Made by a program: the position numbers and the translations under genes
Notes under the pieces: model-generated
Databases searched by the model: none
What the model saw: only the letters and a program-made list of their open reading frames with translations
Told to the model about the DNA's origin: nothing
NCBI GenBank assembly: GCA_018302985.1
Contig: JAGVZA010000004.1
Span: 1-64,000, forward strand
Direction: 5' to 3'
DNA from: Candidatus Woesearchaeota archaeon
Lineage (GTDB): Archaea > Nanobdellota > Nanobdellia > SCGC-AAA011-G17 > UBA489
Length of the DNA: 64,000 nt
Part shown: piece after piece, positions 25,507 through 34,333 of the stretch
How the letters are laid out: each line of letters opens with the position of its first letter
Position numbering within the stretch: the first letter of the stretch is position 1

Positions 25507-25821
25507 ATGGCAGAACGAAAATTAGAAATTATTTATCATTCAGTAATGTGTCTTATTTTTGGTATCCTTGCTTCTATTAGAATTATTTATGCAACTATAT
25601 TCCCATTTCCTAATTCACAATTATTTCTCGTTCTAGGCTTTGTCTTTTTGCTATTTGAACAACTCTTTGCAATCGCAGCAATTATATCAGGATCTTACGT
25701 TTTATGGAAAAATAATAAAAAACAAGCTCATTATCAATCGATAAAAGTTATGGCTATTATAGGACTACTACTTGGTATTCTCTATTTTATTCATATATTC
25801 TTTCTTCAGATATTCTTTTAA
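25507..25821 (+). CDS. Small three-TM membrane protein
   Basis: 104 residues with three hydrophobic helices (about 8-28, 37-60, 75-100). No family recognised. The tracked start is a TTG at 25495; ATG 25507 is preferred because TATA TTTAAATATAAG (about 25476-25487) is centred 26 nt before it. A near-palindromic TTTTCCGGAAATTCCG sequence lies upstream at about 25417-25433. Confidence 0.6.
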   Translation: MAERKLEIIYHSVMCLIFGILASIRIIYATIFPFPNSQLFLVLGFVFLLFEQLFAIAAIISGSYVLWKNNKKQAHYQSIKVMAIIGLLLGILYFIHIFFLQIFF

Positions 25822-25845
25822 ACTCTTCTAATAACCTGTTTTTCT

Positions 25846-27030
25846 ATGCAAATTGGAGTTGTAGGCAAACCATCGACAGGAAAAAGCACCTTATTCAAGG
25901 CCGCGACTTTAGCAGATGTAGCGATAGCCGCTTATCCTTTTACAACTATTAAACCTAACAGTGGAATTGGTTTTGTCAAGATTGATTGTATTGATGTTGA
26001 GTTTCATGTGCAGTGCAATCCTAAAGAGGGCTTTTGTAGCAAGGGACAACGTTTCTTACCTGTACAATTGATTGATGTAGCTGGATTAGTTCCTGGAGCT
26101 CATGAAGGCAAAGGCATGGGCAATCAATTTCTTTCTGACTTGAACCAAGCTGATGCATTAATTCATGTTGTTGATATGGCTGGAGCTACTAATGAAAAAG
26201 GAGAAGCTGTCCAACCAGGCAGTTATGATCCTGCACGAGATGTACAATTTTTAGAAATTGAATTAGACATGTGGTATCTAAGTATTTTAAAAAAGGGATG
26301 GGAAAAACTCTCTAGAAAAGTTACTTCTGGCAAAGGCAATGTAGCTGTCGCAGTTGCTGAACAGATGAGCGGATTACGAGTTACTGAAGCCATGGTCAAA
26401 GAGATTATTCGAGAGTATCCAGAAACTATGGACAAATGGGATGAAACTTTATTGATTCAACTAGCACGAGCTTTACGACAAAAAAGCAAGCCTATGATTG
26501 TTGCTGCGAATAAAATGGACTTATCGACAGCTGAAGCTAATCTCAAAAGAATGCAAACTACTTTTCCTTCTGTCTTATTTATTCCTTGTGCTGGTGATGC
26601 AGAACTAGCATTACGAGAAGCACTTAAGAAAGGATTGATAGAGTATGTTCCTGGCGAAGATCATTTTGTGATGAAGGAAGGATTAAGTGCGCAACAGAAA
26701 ACCGCTTTAGAACATATTAACAAAACTGTTTTGCAGAAATTTGGATCTACAGGCGTACAAGATGCTTTGAATAAAGTTGTTTTTGATCTGCTTCATTATG
26801 TAGCTATTTATCCTGGAGGAGCGAATAAGCTCGAAGATAGAGAAGGACATATTTTATATGATTGTTTCCTTATGCCTCCTGGCAGCACTGCTATTGATTT
26901 TGCTTTTAGATTACATACTGACATTGGCAGGAATTTTGTGAAGGCCATTGATGTCAAAACTAAAAGAGTTGTAGGCAAAGATCATATCTTAAAACATAGA
27001 GATGTTATTGAGATTGCGATTAAGAAATAA
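25846..27030 (+). CDS. OLA1/YchF-type TRAFAC GTPase (archaeal branch)
   Basis: 394 residues. G1 GKPSTGKSTLFKA, G3 in LIDVAGLVPGAHEG, G4 NKMD, and a C-terminal TGS-like domain ending HTDIGRNFVKAIDVKTKRVVGK. The AYPFTTIKPN switch and the ribosome-associated family assign it to Obg-related YchF-like GTPases. Archaeal members hydrolyse GTP or ATP on the ribosome. Convergent with the ThyX-like gene, 1-nt gap. Confidence 0.9.
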   Translation: MQIGVVGKPSTGKSTLFKAATLADVAIAAYPFTTIKPNSGIGFVKIDCIDVEFHVQCNPKEGFCSKGQRFLPVQLIDVAGLVPGAHEGKGMGNQFLSDLNQADALIHVVDMAGATNEKGEAVQPGSYDPARDVQFLEIELDMWYLSILKKGWEKLSRKVTSGKGNVAVAVAEQMSGLRVTEAMVKEIIREYPETMDKWDETLLIQLARALRQKSKPMIVAANKMDLSTAEANLKRMQTTFPSVLFIPCAGDAELALREALKKGLIEYVPGEDHFVMKEGLSAQQKTALEHINKTVLQKFGSTGVQDALNKVVFDLLHYVAIYPGGANKLEDREGHILYDCFLMPPGSTAIDFAFRLHTDIGRNFVKAIDVKTKRVVGKDHILKHRDVIEIAIKK

Positions 27031-27031
27031 C

Positions 27032-28729
27032 TTATTGATGTAAATCTGTTTCTTCCATCTGTACTCGTAATAACTTCTTTAAGGGAGCATTAGCGTACAC
27101 TTCTGCAAATGATTTTCCTTCTGGATATTGTTCATATCCTAATAACCATGGTTGCACTTTAGCTGCAGCTTCTGCTAAATTTATTGCATCTTGACGATAG
27201 GAGAAATGTCCTTGTGGCGTAGATCTAGTCCAAACTAAATATTGTAACTGATCCATTCCTAAAGACATTGTTAGTGTGTGATTGGCTGCCATAGGAACTA
27301 GATATTGTGCTTCGAATGGGAATTGTCGCGCGACTCTTGCTTCTCCTTCTGCTGCTCTTTCCATAGCTTCTCTAAATCTTCTCTGTACTTCTGGATGCAT
27401 CTCTTGAATAGTAGCCGGAGTACTATATCCAGAAGCTAGTGTTAGTAGAGGTTCAGACCTATCATTTTTCTGATGTCTTCTTAGATCTCGAATTGCACCC
27501 ACATCTGAACGAATTTCAACCGTCATTTTTACCAAATCAAATTCTTCATCTGTTTCTAATTTTTCATCAGTTCTTTCTCTATTAGCAACTATTCTTTCTA
27601 ACATCGCTAATTTTTCTCTAAACTGCATTGTTGCGATTCTCTCTCGACATTCTCTGAATGTACCACCCATTTCATGACGCTTTAGTACATGTGCCAATAC
27701 ACTATTTAGACCGTCAGCATTATATTCAAGAATATCTACTCCTTTTCCAAAGTGAGATGATCCTGGTCTGAATGGTAGATCGCCTCTTAACTTTCTCTCT
27801 TTGAAATCATATCCAGCTAATTTATCAGCATAGTAAGGATTCTTACCAGTATATTTTAATAATGATGGGGCAATCTGTCCCGCGTTTCTTTCAATGGCAG
27901 CTGCAGCTTCTTGCAATTCTGTTAATGGGTGTCCTTTCCAAGCAGCAATATCGAATTCTAATGATCGCGCATCTACAATCCAAGCAATATTTGTCTGGAT
28001 AGCTTGTGGTAGTAAATACCGAGAGACATCAAATGCTTTAGCTCGTAGTTCGCGAGTATACTTCACTTCTTGTTTCGCTTTTTCTTCCGCTCTTACTTTT
28101 ATATCCTGTCTTTCTAGCCATTTATCAAAAGGTATTTGTTGTTTGAAATGTTCTATAACTGCTTGAGTTGTCTCTTTATTAGCTCCTAACAATGCTTCTA
28201 AACTTTGTTCATATATTGCAGCTACTGTACTAGCCATAACTCTTGGATCTTTTTGTACTTTACTTTTATCAAAATCTACATACCGTGTTGATTGCTCAAT
28301 GAAAAATGCAAGCTGATCATATGCTAATTCTCTTGCAAATAGTTGACTTACATGAGTTCCTACCATTGGAATCCAGACAGTATTTGCAATACTTTTATGA
28401 CTATATTTTCCATAAAAATCTCTAAAGAATGCTTGTGATTTAGCAAGACCTGAAAGTATAGCTAAATGTGGTGGGCTAAATTCACCTGCTGCTAACTTTC
28501 TTAGATTCTCTTCTCCACCTTCACTTTCATACCCTGAAATTCTTCCAAGAATAGCATCTAGTAAATGAGCGCGAAAATCTTTAGGGTTACGACTGAAAAA
28601 CGAACCAAGTGCACCAAATACTTCTGAAGGTAAGGTATTTTTAACTCCATAGAATTGATCGCTAGCACTGGTAACAAAGACTTCTAATCCTTTTTGCTCT
28701 AGCTCTGTAAATGCTTGCACCACTTTCAA
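27032..28729 (-). CDS. Tandem ThyX-like (FAD-dependent thymidylate synthase) protein
   Basis: 565 residues holding two ThyX-like halves. Half 1 has KYSHKSIANTVWIPM and LAYDQLAFFIEQSTRYVDF, corresponding to the SxxEQSxRY substrate motif. Half 2 has IRSDVGAIRDLRRHQKNDRS, in place of RHRxxSxNE, and LASGYSTP. ThyX makes dTMP from dUMP with FADH2 and methylene-folate. The neighbouring divergent tmk supports a dTMP role. Motifs are degenerate in half 2, so the halves may have split roles. Start uncertain: TTG 28729, or GTG 28723/28720, which fit the TATA better. Confidence 0.8.
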   Translation of the reverse strand: MKVVQAFTELEQKGLEVFVTSASDQFYGVKNTLPSEVFGALGSFFSRNPKDFRAHLLDAILGRISGYESEGGEENLRKLAAGEFSPPHLAILSGLAKSQAFFRDFYGKYSHKSIANTVWIPMVGTHVSQLFARELAYDQLAFFIEQSTRYVDFDKSKVQKDPRVMASTVAAIYEQSLEALLGANKETTQAVIEHFKQQIPFDKWLERQDIKVRAEEKAKQEVKYTRELRAKAFDVSRYLLPQAIQTNIAWIVDARSLEFDIAAWKGHPLTELQEAAAAIERNAGQIAPSLLKYTGKNPYYADKLAGYDFKERKLRGDLPFRPGSSHFGKGVDILEYNADGLNSVLAHVLKRHEMGGTFRECRERIATMQFREKLAMLERIVANRERTDEKLETDEEFDLVKMTVEIRSDVGAIRDLRRHQKNDRSEPLLTLASGYSTPATIQEMHPEVQRRFREAMERAAEGEARVARQFPFEAQYLVPMAANHTLTMSLGMDQLQYLVWTRSTPQGHFSYRQDAINLAEAAAKVQPWLLGYEQYPEGKSFAEVYANAPLKKLLRVQMEETDLHQ

Positions 28730-28846
28730 TTTTTTATATGATACTTATATAAACATTTATCTTCTCTATCACTTATTTTTCTTTCTTACTGATAAGTCAC
28801 ATATTTTTACCAGAAGTTATATAAAGAAATTCAATAAAATCCTTTT

Positions 28847-29554
28847 ATGACTGGTCATTATTTTATCACCTTTGAAGGCATCGATACTTGTGGAAAAACT
28901 ACTCAACTGAAAAAAGCAGCAGCGTTTCTTGCTCAGCATCAAATTTCTCATGTTGTAGAAAAAGAGCCTGGATCTACAGCACTTGGAGGAACCTTACGAA
29001 GAATTTTGAAAGAACCAGCAGAAATTTATCATGCCATGAATCTTTTCTTTACTAACAATCCAGATTTCACTCATTTAAATATTCATCAAGAAAGAACTCC
29101 TGAAGCTGAACTTTTTCTCTTTTTAGCATCACGTGCAGATTTTTTAAATCATATTGTATGTCCTCAACTTCAACAAAATAAAAGTGTTCTTGCCGATCGA
29201 TTTTTTGATAGTACAAGAACTTATCAAGGTGGAGGATTATATCATAATGACCCAGAAGATCTAGCTTTTATTCAATTAGCTCACGAATTTCTTTTTAGGA
29301 AAAATAATGTACGACCCGATCTAACTTTTGTTCTTGATATTCCTGTTCCAGTTATGAAACAAAGATCTCGAGGCCAAAGACTTGATGCTATAGAACAACG
29401 AGGAGATGCCTATTTTGAGAGAGTTAGACAAGCATATCTTGATATTGCTCGAAATGAATCTGAACGTGTTATCTGCATTGATGGTACTCAATCTATAGAC
29501 ACTATTTTTTGTGGAGGTATTCTACCACATCTTCAGAGATTATACTCTTTATAG
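28847..29554 (+). CDS. tmk: Thymidylate kinase
   Basis: 235 residues. P-loop FEGIDTCGKTTQLKK at the start, the DRx-type motif VLADRFFDSTRTYQGGG, and a LID-like basic stretch (KQRSRGQRLDAIEQRG). Phosphorylates dTMP to dTDP. Divergent to the ThyX-like gene with a 117-nt shared promoter region, so dTMP synthesis and phosphorylation sit side by side. TATA TTATATAA is centred 26-27 nt before the ATG. Confidence 0.92.
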   Translation: MTGHYFITFEGIDTCGKTTQLKKAAAFLAQHQISHVVEKEPGSTALGGTLRRILKEPAEIYHAMNLFFTNNPDFTHLNIHQERTPEAELFLFLASRADFLNHIVCPQLQQNKSVLADRFFDSTRTYQGGGLYHNDPEDLAFIQLAHEFLFRKNNVRPDLTFVLDIPVPVMKQRSRGQRLDAIEQRGDAYFERVRQAYLDIARNESERVICIDGTQSIDTIFCGGILPHLQRLYSL

Positions 29555-29589
29555 AAAATTACTTAAAGAACCCCCTAACTTTCGTTCTT

Positions 29590-30300
29590 ATGACAAAAAT
29601 GCTTTATTTAGAGGATAGTTATCTGAAAACTTGCACTGCCGTAATCACTGCTGTCCAGGGCACTGTCATTACTTTAGACAAAACTCTTTTTTATCCTGTT
29701 GGTGGAGGACAAGCCTGCGACACTGGAACACTCTTAGCTAATAACACTCTTTACAAAGTTATTTCTGTACAAAAAGTCAGCGGAGAAATTTATCATCAAG
29801 TTGATCGAGAAGGATTAGACGTAGGAGATCAAGTGACTTGCACTTTGAATTGGGATAGAAGACATCGACTTATGAGATCGCATACTGCAGCTCATTTGTT
29901 GGCTGGATTATTGAGCAAACACCTAGGAGCACAAATCACAGGCAATCAACTAGAACCTGATAAAAGCAGAATGGATTTTAGTCTAGAAACTTACAGCCCA
30001 GAAGCATTTTCTAACACTTTTAGAGAAGCTAATAAACTCATTAAAGAAAACATTCCTGTTAAGGTTTCCACTTTGACCAAAGAGGAAGCACTGCAAGATA
30101 CTACTTTGTTTAAGCTAGCAAATAAACAATACATAGAACATTTACAAGATGTTAGAGTAGTTGACATCGTTGGTGTTGACAGACAAGCAGATGGCGGAAC
30201 TCATGTCAAATCTTTGGGAGAGATAGGATTACTAGTCATGGGAAAATTAGACAATAAAGGAAAAAATAATAGAAGAATTTATTTTAGTGTAAGCCCTTAG
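29590..30300 (+). CDS. alaX: Alanyl-tRNA editing protein AlaX
   Basis: 236 residues from ATG 29590 (tracked start 29509 lies inside tmk). N-terminal part matches the AlaRS glycine-rich and editing entry (TLFYPVGGGQACDTG); the zinc site begins RSHTAAHLLAG (HxxxH) and ends ADGGTHVKSLGEIG. In many AlaX proteins the latter is CGGTH, so the Cys ligand is Asp here, or lies elsewhere. AlaX deacylates Ser-tRNA(Ala) or Gly-tRNA(Ala). Convergent with the GGDEF gene (4-nt overlap). Confidence 0.9.
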   Translation: MTKMLYLEDSYLKTCTAVITAVQGTVITLDKTLFYPVGGGQACDTGTLLANNTLYKVISVQKVSGEIYHQVDREGLDVGDQVTCTLNWDRRHRLMRSHTAAHLLAGLLSKHLGAQITGNQLEPDKSRMDFSLETYSPEAFSNTFREANKLIKENIPVKVSTLTKEEALQDTTLFKLANKQYIEHLQDVRVVDIVGVDRQADGGTHVKSLGEIGLLVMGKLDNKGKNNRRIYFSVSP

Positions 30301-30929
30301 ACATAATAACTTCTGTTTCTCTGCTCTTTTTTACCTTCCTGCATTCTTGCATCTGCACGTCTCTGCGCAGCTTCGAAGTCTTCTTTCTCTACATCCCATT
30401 TTGTGAAACCGAAGGTTGCTGTGACTTTGTATCCTGCTTTTTCTACACTCTTCTTTTCTAAATCTTTTCTGAGACGCTCAACGATCAATGCTGCAACTTC
30501 CTTGCTTGGAGCCTGGAGAATGACTTGCAATTCTTCCCCATGTAAATGATAGCCTTTGCCTACAATATCATACTCTCTGGTTCCTTCCTCGAGAATTTCT
30601 GTGGTTGCCTTTAACACTTGATCTCCCACATGCTGACCATATTTCTTGTTGAAGTCACCGAATTTATCAATATCTATCATGACTACGAAAAAGTCAAAAT
30701 CCTTATTATAATTTCTTCGTGTTTCTTTAATTGCTTTAACATCATAGTCACGTCTTGGAATACCTCGATATTTAGTCACTGGATTTGCTGCAGCATCTTC
30801 TGCTAATCTCTCTACACCTGATGCAATCTGCTCTAATAAAGAACGATCTTCTGCGTCTTTTGCTTTTCTTCTGAGAAATTCTAGACGAGATGCAATTGCT
30901 TGATAATTTTCTACAGGATTGTAAGTCAT
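30297..30929 (-). CDS. GGDEF domain protein with HGEEL signature
   Basis: 210 residues: a helical N-terminus (about 1-60) and one GGDEF domain. The substrate region MIDIDKFGDFNKKYGQHVGDQVL is canonical in layout (metal Asp, Asn, GD; cited in part), but the signature GGDEF reads HGEEL. GGDEF enzymes make cyclic di-GMP in bacteria and are rare in archaea. The altered signature may mean a different nucleotide product or loss of activity. Translationally coupled (ATGA) to an upstream MazG-like gene. A CRISPR-polymerase-like palm domain is an alternative, but no cas genes adjoin. Confidence 0.85.
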   Translation of the reverse strand: MTYNPVENYQAIASRLEFLRRKAKDAEDRSLLEQIASGVERLAEDAAANPVTKYRGIPRRDYDVKAIKETRRNYNKDFDFFVVMIDIDKFGDFNKKYGQHVGDQVLKATTEILEEGTREYDIVGKGYHLHGEELQVILQAPSKEVAALIVERLRKDLEKKSVEKAGYKVTATFGFTKWDVEKEDFEAAQRRADARMQEGKKEQRNRSYYV

Positions 30930-31240
30930 TTTTCTTCTATTTTATCTAGAATGAACTTCTTTTTAAAGGTGCCTTTTTCCTGTGCTTTCTTCTGCCTTAT
31001 TTTTTCTAGATCTTCCTTGGAGAGGTTCTGGAGTTCAGCAAGGGCATTAATTACCTCTAACATGTCTGCAAGTTCTTCAGGATTTTCACTGAGCAGATAT
31101 TCTTGTAGTTCTTCTTGGAGTTTTTCTTTGAGCTTTACTTTATATTCTTCTGGTGTTGCGATATGTGTTGCTGCTGTTTTTTCTTCTCTTGTTATTCTTT
31201 CTCCAATCTTGTCTCGTATGAGCTTTGATCTTCCTTCCAT
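30926..31240 (-). CDS. MazG-like nucleotide pyrophosphohydrolase
   Basis: 104 residues. Starts KLIRDKIGERI, and the metal site follows EExxE-x(n)-ExxD: KLQEELQEYLLSENPEELADMLEV. This is the small phosphoribosyl-ATP pyrophosphatase-like branch (COG4997). It hydrolyses (d)NTPs to monophosphates. Overlaps the GGDEF gene by 4 nt, so the two are made together; a nucleotide-maker plus nucleotide-remover pair is an intriguing possibility. Confidence 0.85.
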   Translation of the reverse strand: MEGRSKLIRDKIGERITREEKTAATHIATPEEYKVKLKEKLQEELQEYLLSENPEELADMLEVINALAELQNLSKEDLEKIRQKKAQEKGTFKKKFILDKIEEK

Positions 31241-31362
31241 ACTGATTATTCATTTGCCTTTCTTTAAAAAAGCTTCTTTTTGTTTCACATTATGACTAAT
31301 TATTGTCCAAACTCTTATAATCTTTGTAAGATATATTTTACTTAAGAAAAAATATGCATAAC

Positions 31363-31623
31363 CTAGTCTCTTCTTCTAAAAACATTATAGCCAATAGCAC
31401 CAACATCAAAATTAACTAAAGTAGCACGTATCAAAAAATAATATTGATTTTTCTGACGTTCTGCCTTTTTTTTAAGTTCAATTGATCCTAGAACTGCAGC
31501 TTGATCGTTTTCATAAACCTCAACATGGAGTGTTGGTTTTCCTAATCGTACGACTTTCTTGCTTCCTACAATCATTCCTTCTAATCCAGAATTTCCATTC
31601 ATAATTTTACTTAGCAGTGGCAT
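31363..31623 (-). CDS. Unknown small basic protein
   Basis: 86 residues, beta-rich middle (TLHVEVYENDQAAVLGSIEL) and basic tail (FRRRD). No recognised family, signal or TM. The region 31240-31363 upstream of the MazG gene holds only AT-rich promoter-like sequence. It is divergent to priS, and TATA-like sequences (CTATAATATAC, CTTTATAAAC) fill the 110-nt gap. Confidence 0.5.
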   Translation of the reverse strand: MPLLSKIMNGNSGLEGMIVGSKKVVRLGKPTLHVEVYENDQAAVLGSIELKKKAERQKNQYYFLIRATLVNFDVGAIGYNVFRRRD

Positions 31624-31734
31624 TTTAACACATTATATTCTATAATATACACTTTATAAACATACCTTTTTTGTCTTTCTAAATTTATTATTATTCTCCA
31701 AATCTTTAAATATAACTCTCCATTTACTATATGC

Positions 31735-32640
31735 ATGCCTTTGCAAGACTTACAACTGAAAGATGCTTTACAACCTGCAGGCTATTTGGATGTTCTTTAT
31801 TATTATGCACGAGTTGCTCCTTTGTTAAGAACTTTTTTAAAAGGAAAATCCTTAGCTACTAAGATTCATTTACCTAAAGGCAATATTCCTTTTTTTCTTC
31901 GGCGAGCAACAACTGATGGACTTCTCAAGGTTGATGATTTACTTACTGATGTTGATTTGAACTTACTTAAATTACGCATTAATGCTTTAGCAGATGTTCG
32001 AGGACAATTGACAGAGAAGCAACAACGTATTTGGAGTTATTTTGTTCCCAGAAAATTCATTGACTTTTTTTATGCAACTAATGGAGAAAGTGCAGGAGCT
32101 TCTTTAGAGAGATTATTTTTTGACATTGATAGAAAAGGCGTTGATCCGGATATTGCACAACAAGTTACGGCTGCATTACTGGATGTGATTGCTCATGACA
32201 CTCAATTTCGTGATATAGTTGGATCGTTCAAGTTTTATGTTCAATGGACTGGTGCTAGTTTTCACGTCTATTTGCTCTTGAATAAAACTCTTCCGGCTTC
32301 TTTTTATGAACGTTTTATTAGCTATAGCAAAACTGATCCCTTACGTAGTTTTACAGGAAGATGGGTAGCACATCTAGCGAAAGAAGTATACCCTAAGACT
32401 CAAGCTGGACATGAGAAAAAAGAAGGATGGATAACTATAGATCCCAGCCAAAGCCCCTCTGGAAAATTAGCAAGATGCCCCTTCTCCTTACATGTTAACA
32501 GTCCTGGGGGATTTGATGGAATAGCTCTTCCTGTGGACATTAAGAGGCTCTCTGACAAAACCCTTATAAAGGATCTCCAGAGTTTTACTCCTAAGAAAGT
32601 ACTGGACAACTTAGATCACTTTAAACAATTCCTGCCATGA
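31735..32640 (+). CDS. priS: DNA primase small subunit-like protein (PriS/AEP)
   Basis: 301 residues. AEP motif I FFDIDRKG (DxD), motif II WTGASFHVYLL (usually SGxGxH; here TGASFH), motif III IDPSQSPSGKLARCPFSLH, matching the archaeal DxxxTxxxxHLxRxPxSLH pattern. PriS makes RNA/DNA primers with PriL. No PriL is recognised here; the following 129-aa gene overlaps by 4 nt and may be a partner, but it has no [4Fe-4S] cysteines. Leader of a four-gene run ending in kae1. Confidence 0.88.
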   Translation: MPLQDLQLKDALQPAGYLDVLYYYARVAPLLRTFLKGKSLATKIHLPKGNIPFFLRRATTDGLLKVDDLLTDVDLNLLKLRINALADVRGQLTEKQQRIWSYFVPRKFIDFFYATNGESAGASLERLFFDIDRKGVDPDIAQQVTAALLDVIAHDTQFRDIVGSFKFYVQWTGASFHVYLLLNKTLPASFYERFISYSKTDPLRSFTGRWVAHLAKEVYPKTQAGHEKKEGWITIDPSQSPSGKLARCPFSLHVNSPGGFDGIALPVDIKRLSDKTLIKDLQSFTPKKVLDNLDHFKQFLP

Positions 32641-33026
32641 AAGATGTCATCCTAGCTGTAGAAAAATTAAGCCTCAGTCAGTTTGATCCTAAACAAGGAA
32701 CTGGTACTTTTAAGATTCATTTTCGTAAAGATAGCGAACAACAAACCTTTGAGAAACAATATGCCTTATCACAGCCAGAACCTATTGTTGCAGATATCTT
32801 GAAAGAAATAAAACATCGCGGCAAAATGGAAATTCAAGATTATGATGATCTCATTGGCAGCATTTTTGTAGTTCGTCTCTTGGATGAAGACAATGTCGAT
32901 GAGAAATTATTTAACTTTATTGCTCGCCTCTGTGAAAAAATAAAAACTATGAAACATATGAAAAGCCACGGAGAATATATGAAACTGTATGATGAAATTA
33001 AAATCAAGGAGTTACGCTTAACATGA
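32637..33026 (+). CDS. Unknown protein in the primase-kae1 operon
   Basis: 129 residues, mixed alpha/beta then helical and Lys-rich. No recognised family, no cysteines. Overlaps priS and the next gene by 4 nt each, so it is translationally coupled to replication and tRNA-modification genes. It could be a small DNA-replication accessory; I cannot assign it. Confidence 0.6.
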   Translation: MKDVILAVEKLSLSQFDPKQGTGTFKIHFRKDSEQQTFEKQYALSQPEPIVADILKEIKHRGKMEIQDYDDLIGSIFVVRLLDEDNVDEKLFNFIARLCEKIKTMKHMKSHGEYMKLYDEIKIKELRLT

Positions 33027-33340
33027 AACCAGCCTTACTTTCTTCTCGAGATCTTGGAATGACTGTAGGTGCTGCTCTTGCTCGACTTCAACATCTGCAA
33101 CTTCCTGGTGAACAAGCAGTTACTTTTTTACAAAAATACCTTCCTCCTAGATTTAGAGTAGTTCTTGATCCGCCTTCACAACAAGATATTGCTCAAGATT
33201 CTTATGCTTCCCTCTCTATGAGATATATCTATCGTCGTCCTAGTAAAGAAGGGATGCAAGCTCGTACTGTGGATGTTACTGTCTATCTCAGACAATCTCC
33301 TGAACTTATAACTTCTTTATCCTCCTCTTTAGGTGCATAA
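33023..33340 (+). CDS. Unknown small protein upstream of kae1 (Pcc1 candidate)
   Basis: 105 residues. A helix followed by beta strands (RFRVVLDPPSQQ, YIYRRPSKEGMQARTVDVTVYLRQ), then a helix. The size and position directly before kae1 would suit a Pcc1-like KEOPS dimer subunit, but the sequence match is not strong enough to name it. 3-nt gap to kae1. Confidence 0.55.
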   Translation: MKPALLSSRDLGMTVGAALARLQHLQLPGEQAVTFLQKYLPPRFRVVLDPPSQQDIAQDSYASLSMRYIYRRPSKEGMQARTVDVTVYLRQSPELITSLSSSLGA

Positions 33341-33343
33341 ACT

Positions 33344-34333
33344 ATGTTAGTCTTAGGCATTGAATCTACTGCGCATACTTTTGGAGCAGCTGTTCTTAAT
33401 CTGAAGGGGGAAATTTTAAGCGATGTACGAGATGTTTTTACTACAGTAGAAGGCGGCATGATCCCGAAACTAGTTGCCAGACATCATGAACAAATTGCTG
33501 ATACAGTTATCAAAAAAGCACTAGCAGATGCGAAAGCAAATCATATTGATCTAGTTGTTTATTCACGCGGACCCGGCATGAGTCCTTGTTTACGAATTGG
33601 ATTAGCAAAAGCAAAAGAGTATGCTCAAGCATTCAAGTGCGATATTATTGGAGCTCATCATCCTATGGCACATCTAACTTCTGGCTTATTATTTACTGCA
33701 GCACAAGATCCTGTTATGCTTTATTTGAGCGGAGCTAATACCCAAATTATTGCTCTAGAAGCTGGCAAGTATAGAGTGTTTGGAGAAACTGAAGATGTTG
33801 GCTTGGGAAATGCCTTAGATAAATTTGCACGAGCACTAGGTTTAGGTTTTCCAGGTGGTCCAAAGATTGAACAACTAGCACTTCAAGGGAAATGGACTGA
33901 ATTACCTTACACTGTGAAAGGCATGGATGTTGCTTTTTCTGGAATCATTACCAGAGTAACTCAATTAGCAAACAAAGGTGTTTCTAAAGAAGATCTTTGT
34001 TATTCTTTGCAAGAAGTTTTCTTTAGCATGATCACAGAAGTGACTGAAAGGGCTATGGCACATTTACGCAAGAAAGAAGTGTTGCTTATAGGCGGAGTAG
34101 CTGCGAATAAACGTCTTTGTGCTATGCTGGAAATTATGTGTAAAGCTCGAGGAGCGAAGTTTTTTGCAGTACCTATGCAATATGCTGGAGATAATGCTGC
34201 CATGATTGCTTGGCAAGGGTTGTTAGAATATCATGCTGGTAGACGAGAAACAACATTAGATATTTATCCTTTTGAACGCTGTGATGATATTGATGTGATT
34301 TGGGAAACTGCTAAAGCACCTTTGTCAAAGTGA
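33344..34333 (+). CDS. kae1: Kae1, tRNA N6-threonylcarbamoyladenosine (t6A) synthase subunit
   Basis: 329 residues, full length. ASKHA ATPase fold with LGIESTAHTFGAAV, metal ligands in HHPMAHLTSGLL (HxxxH), and YLSGANTQIIAL. Kae1 is the catalytic subunit of KEOPS, making t6A37 in ANN-decoding tRNAs such as the tRNA-Ile in this window. Bud32 is not fused (the protein ends at about 325) and not adjacent. Overlaps the convergent gene by 23 nt. Confidence 0.95.
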   Translation: MLVLGIESTAHTFGAAVLNLKGEILSDVRDVFTTVEGGMIPKLVARHHEQIADTVIKKALADAKANHIDLVVYSRGPGMSPCLRIGLAKAKEYAQAFKCDIIGAHHPMAHLTSGLLFTAAQDPVMLYLSGANTQIIALEAGKYRVFGETEDVGLGNALDKFARALGLGFPGGPKIEQLALQGKWTELPYTVKGMDVAFSGIITRVTQLANKGVSKEDLCYSLQEVFFSMITEVTERAMAHLRKKEVLLIGGVAANKRLCAMLEIMCKARGAKFFAVPMQYAGDNAAMIAWQGLLEYHAGRRETTLDIYPFERCDDIDVIWETAKAPLSK

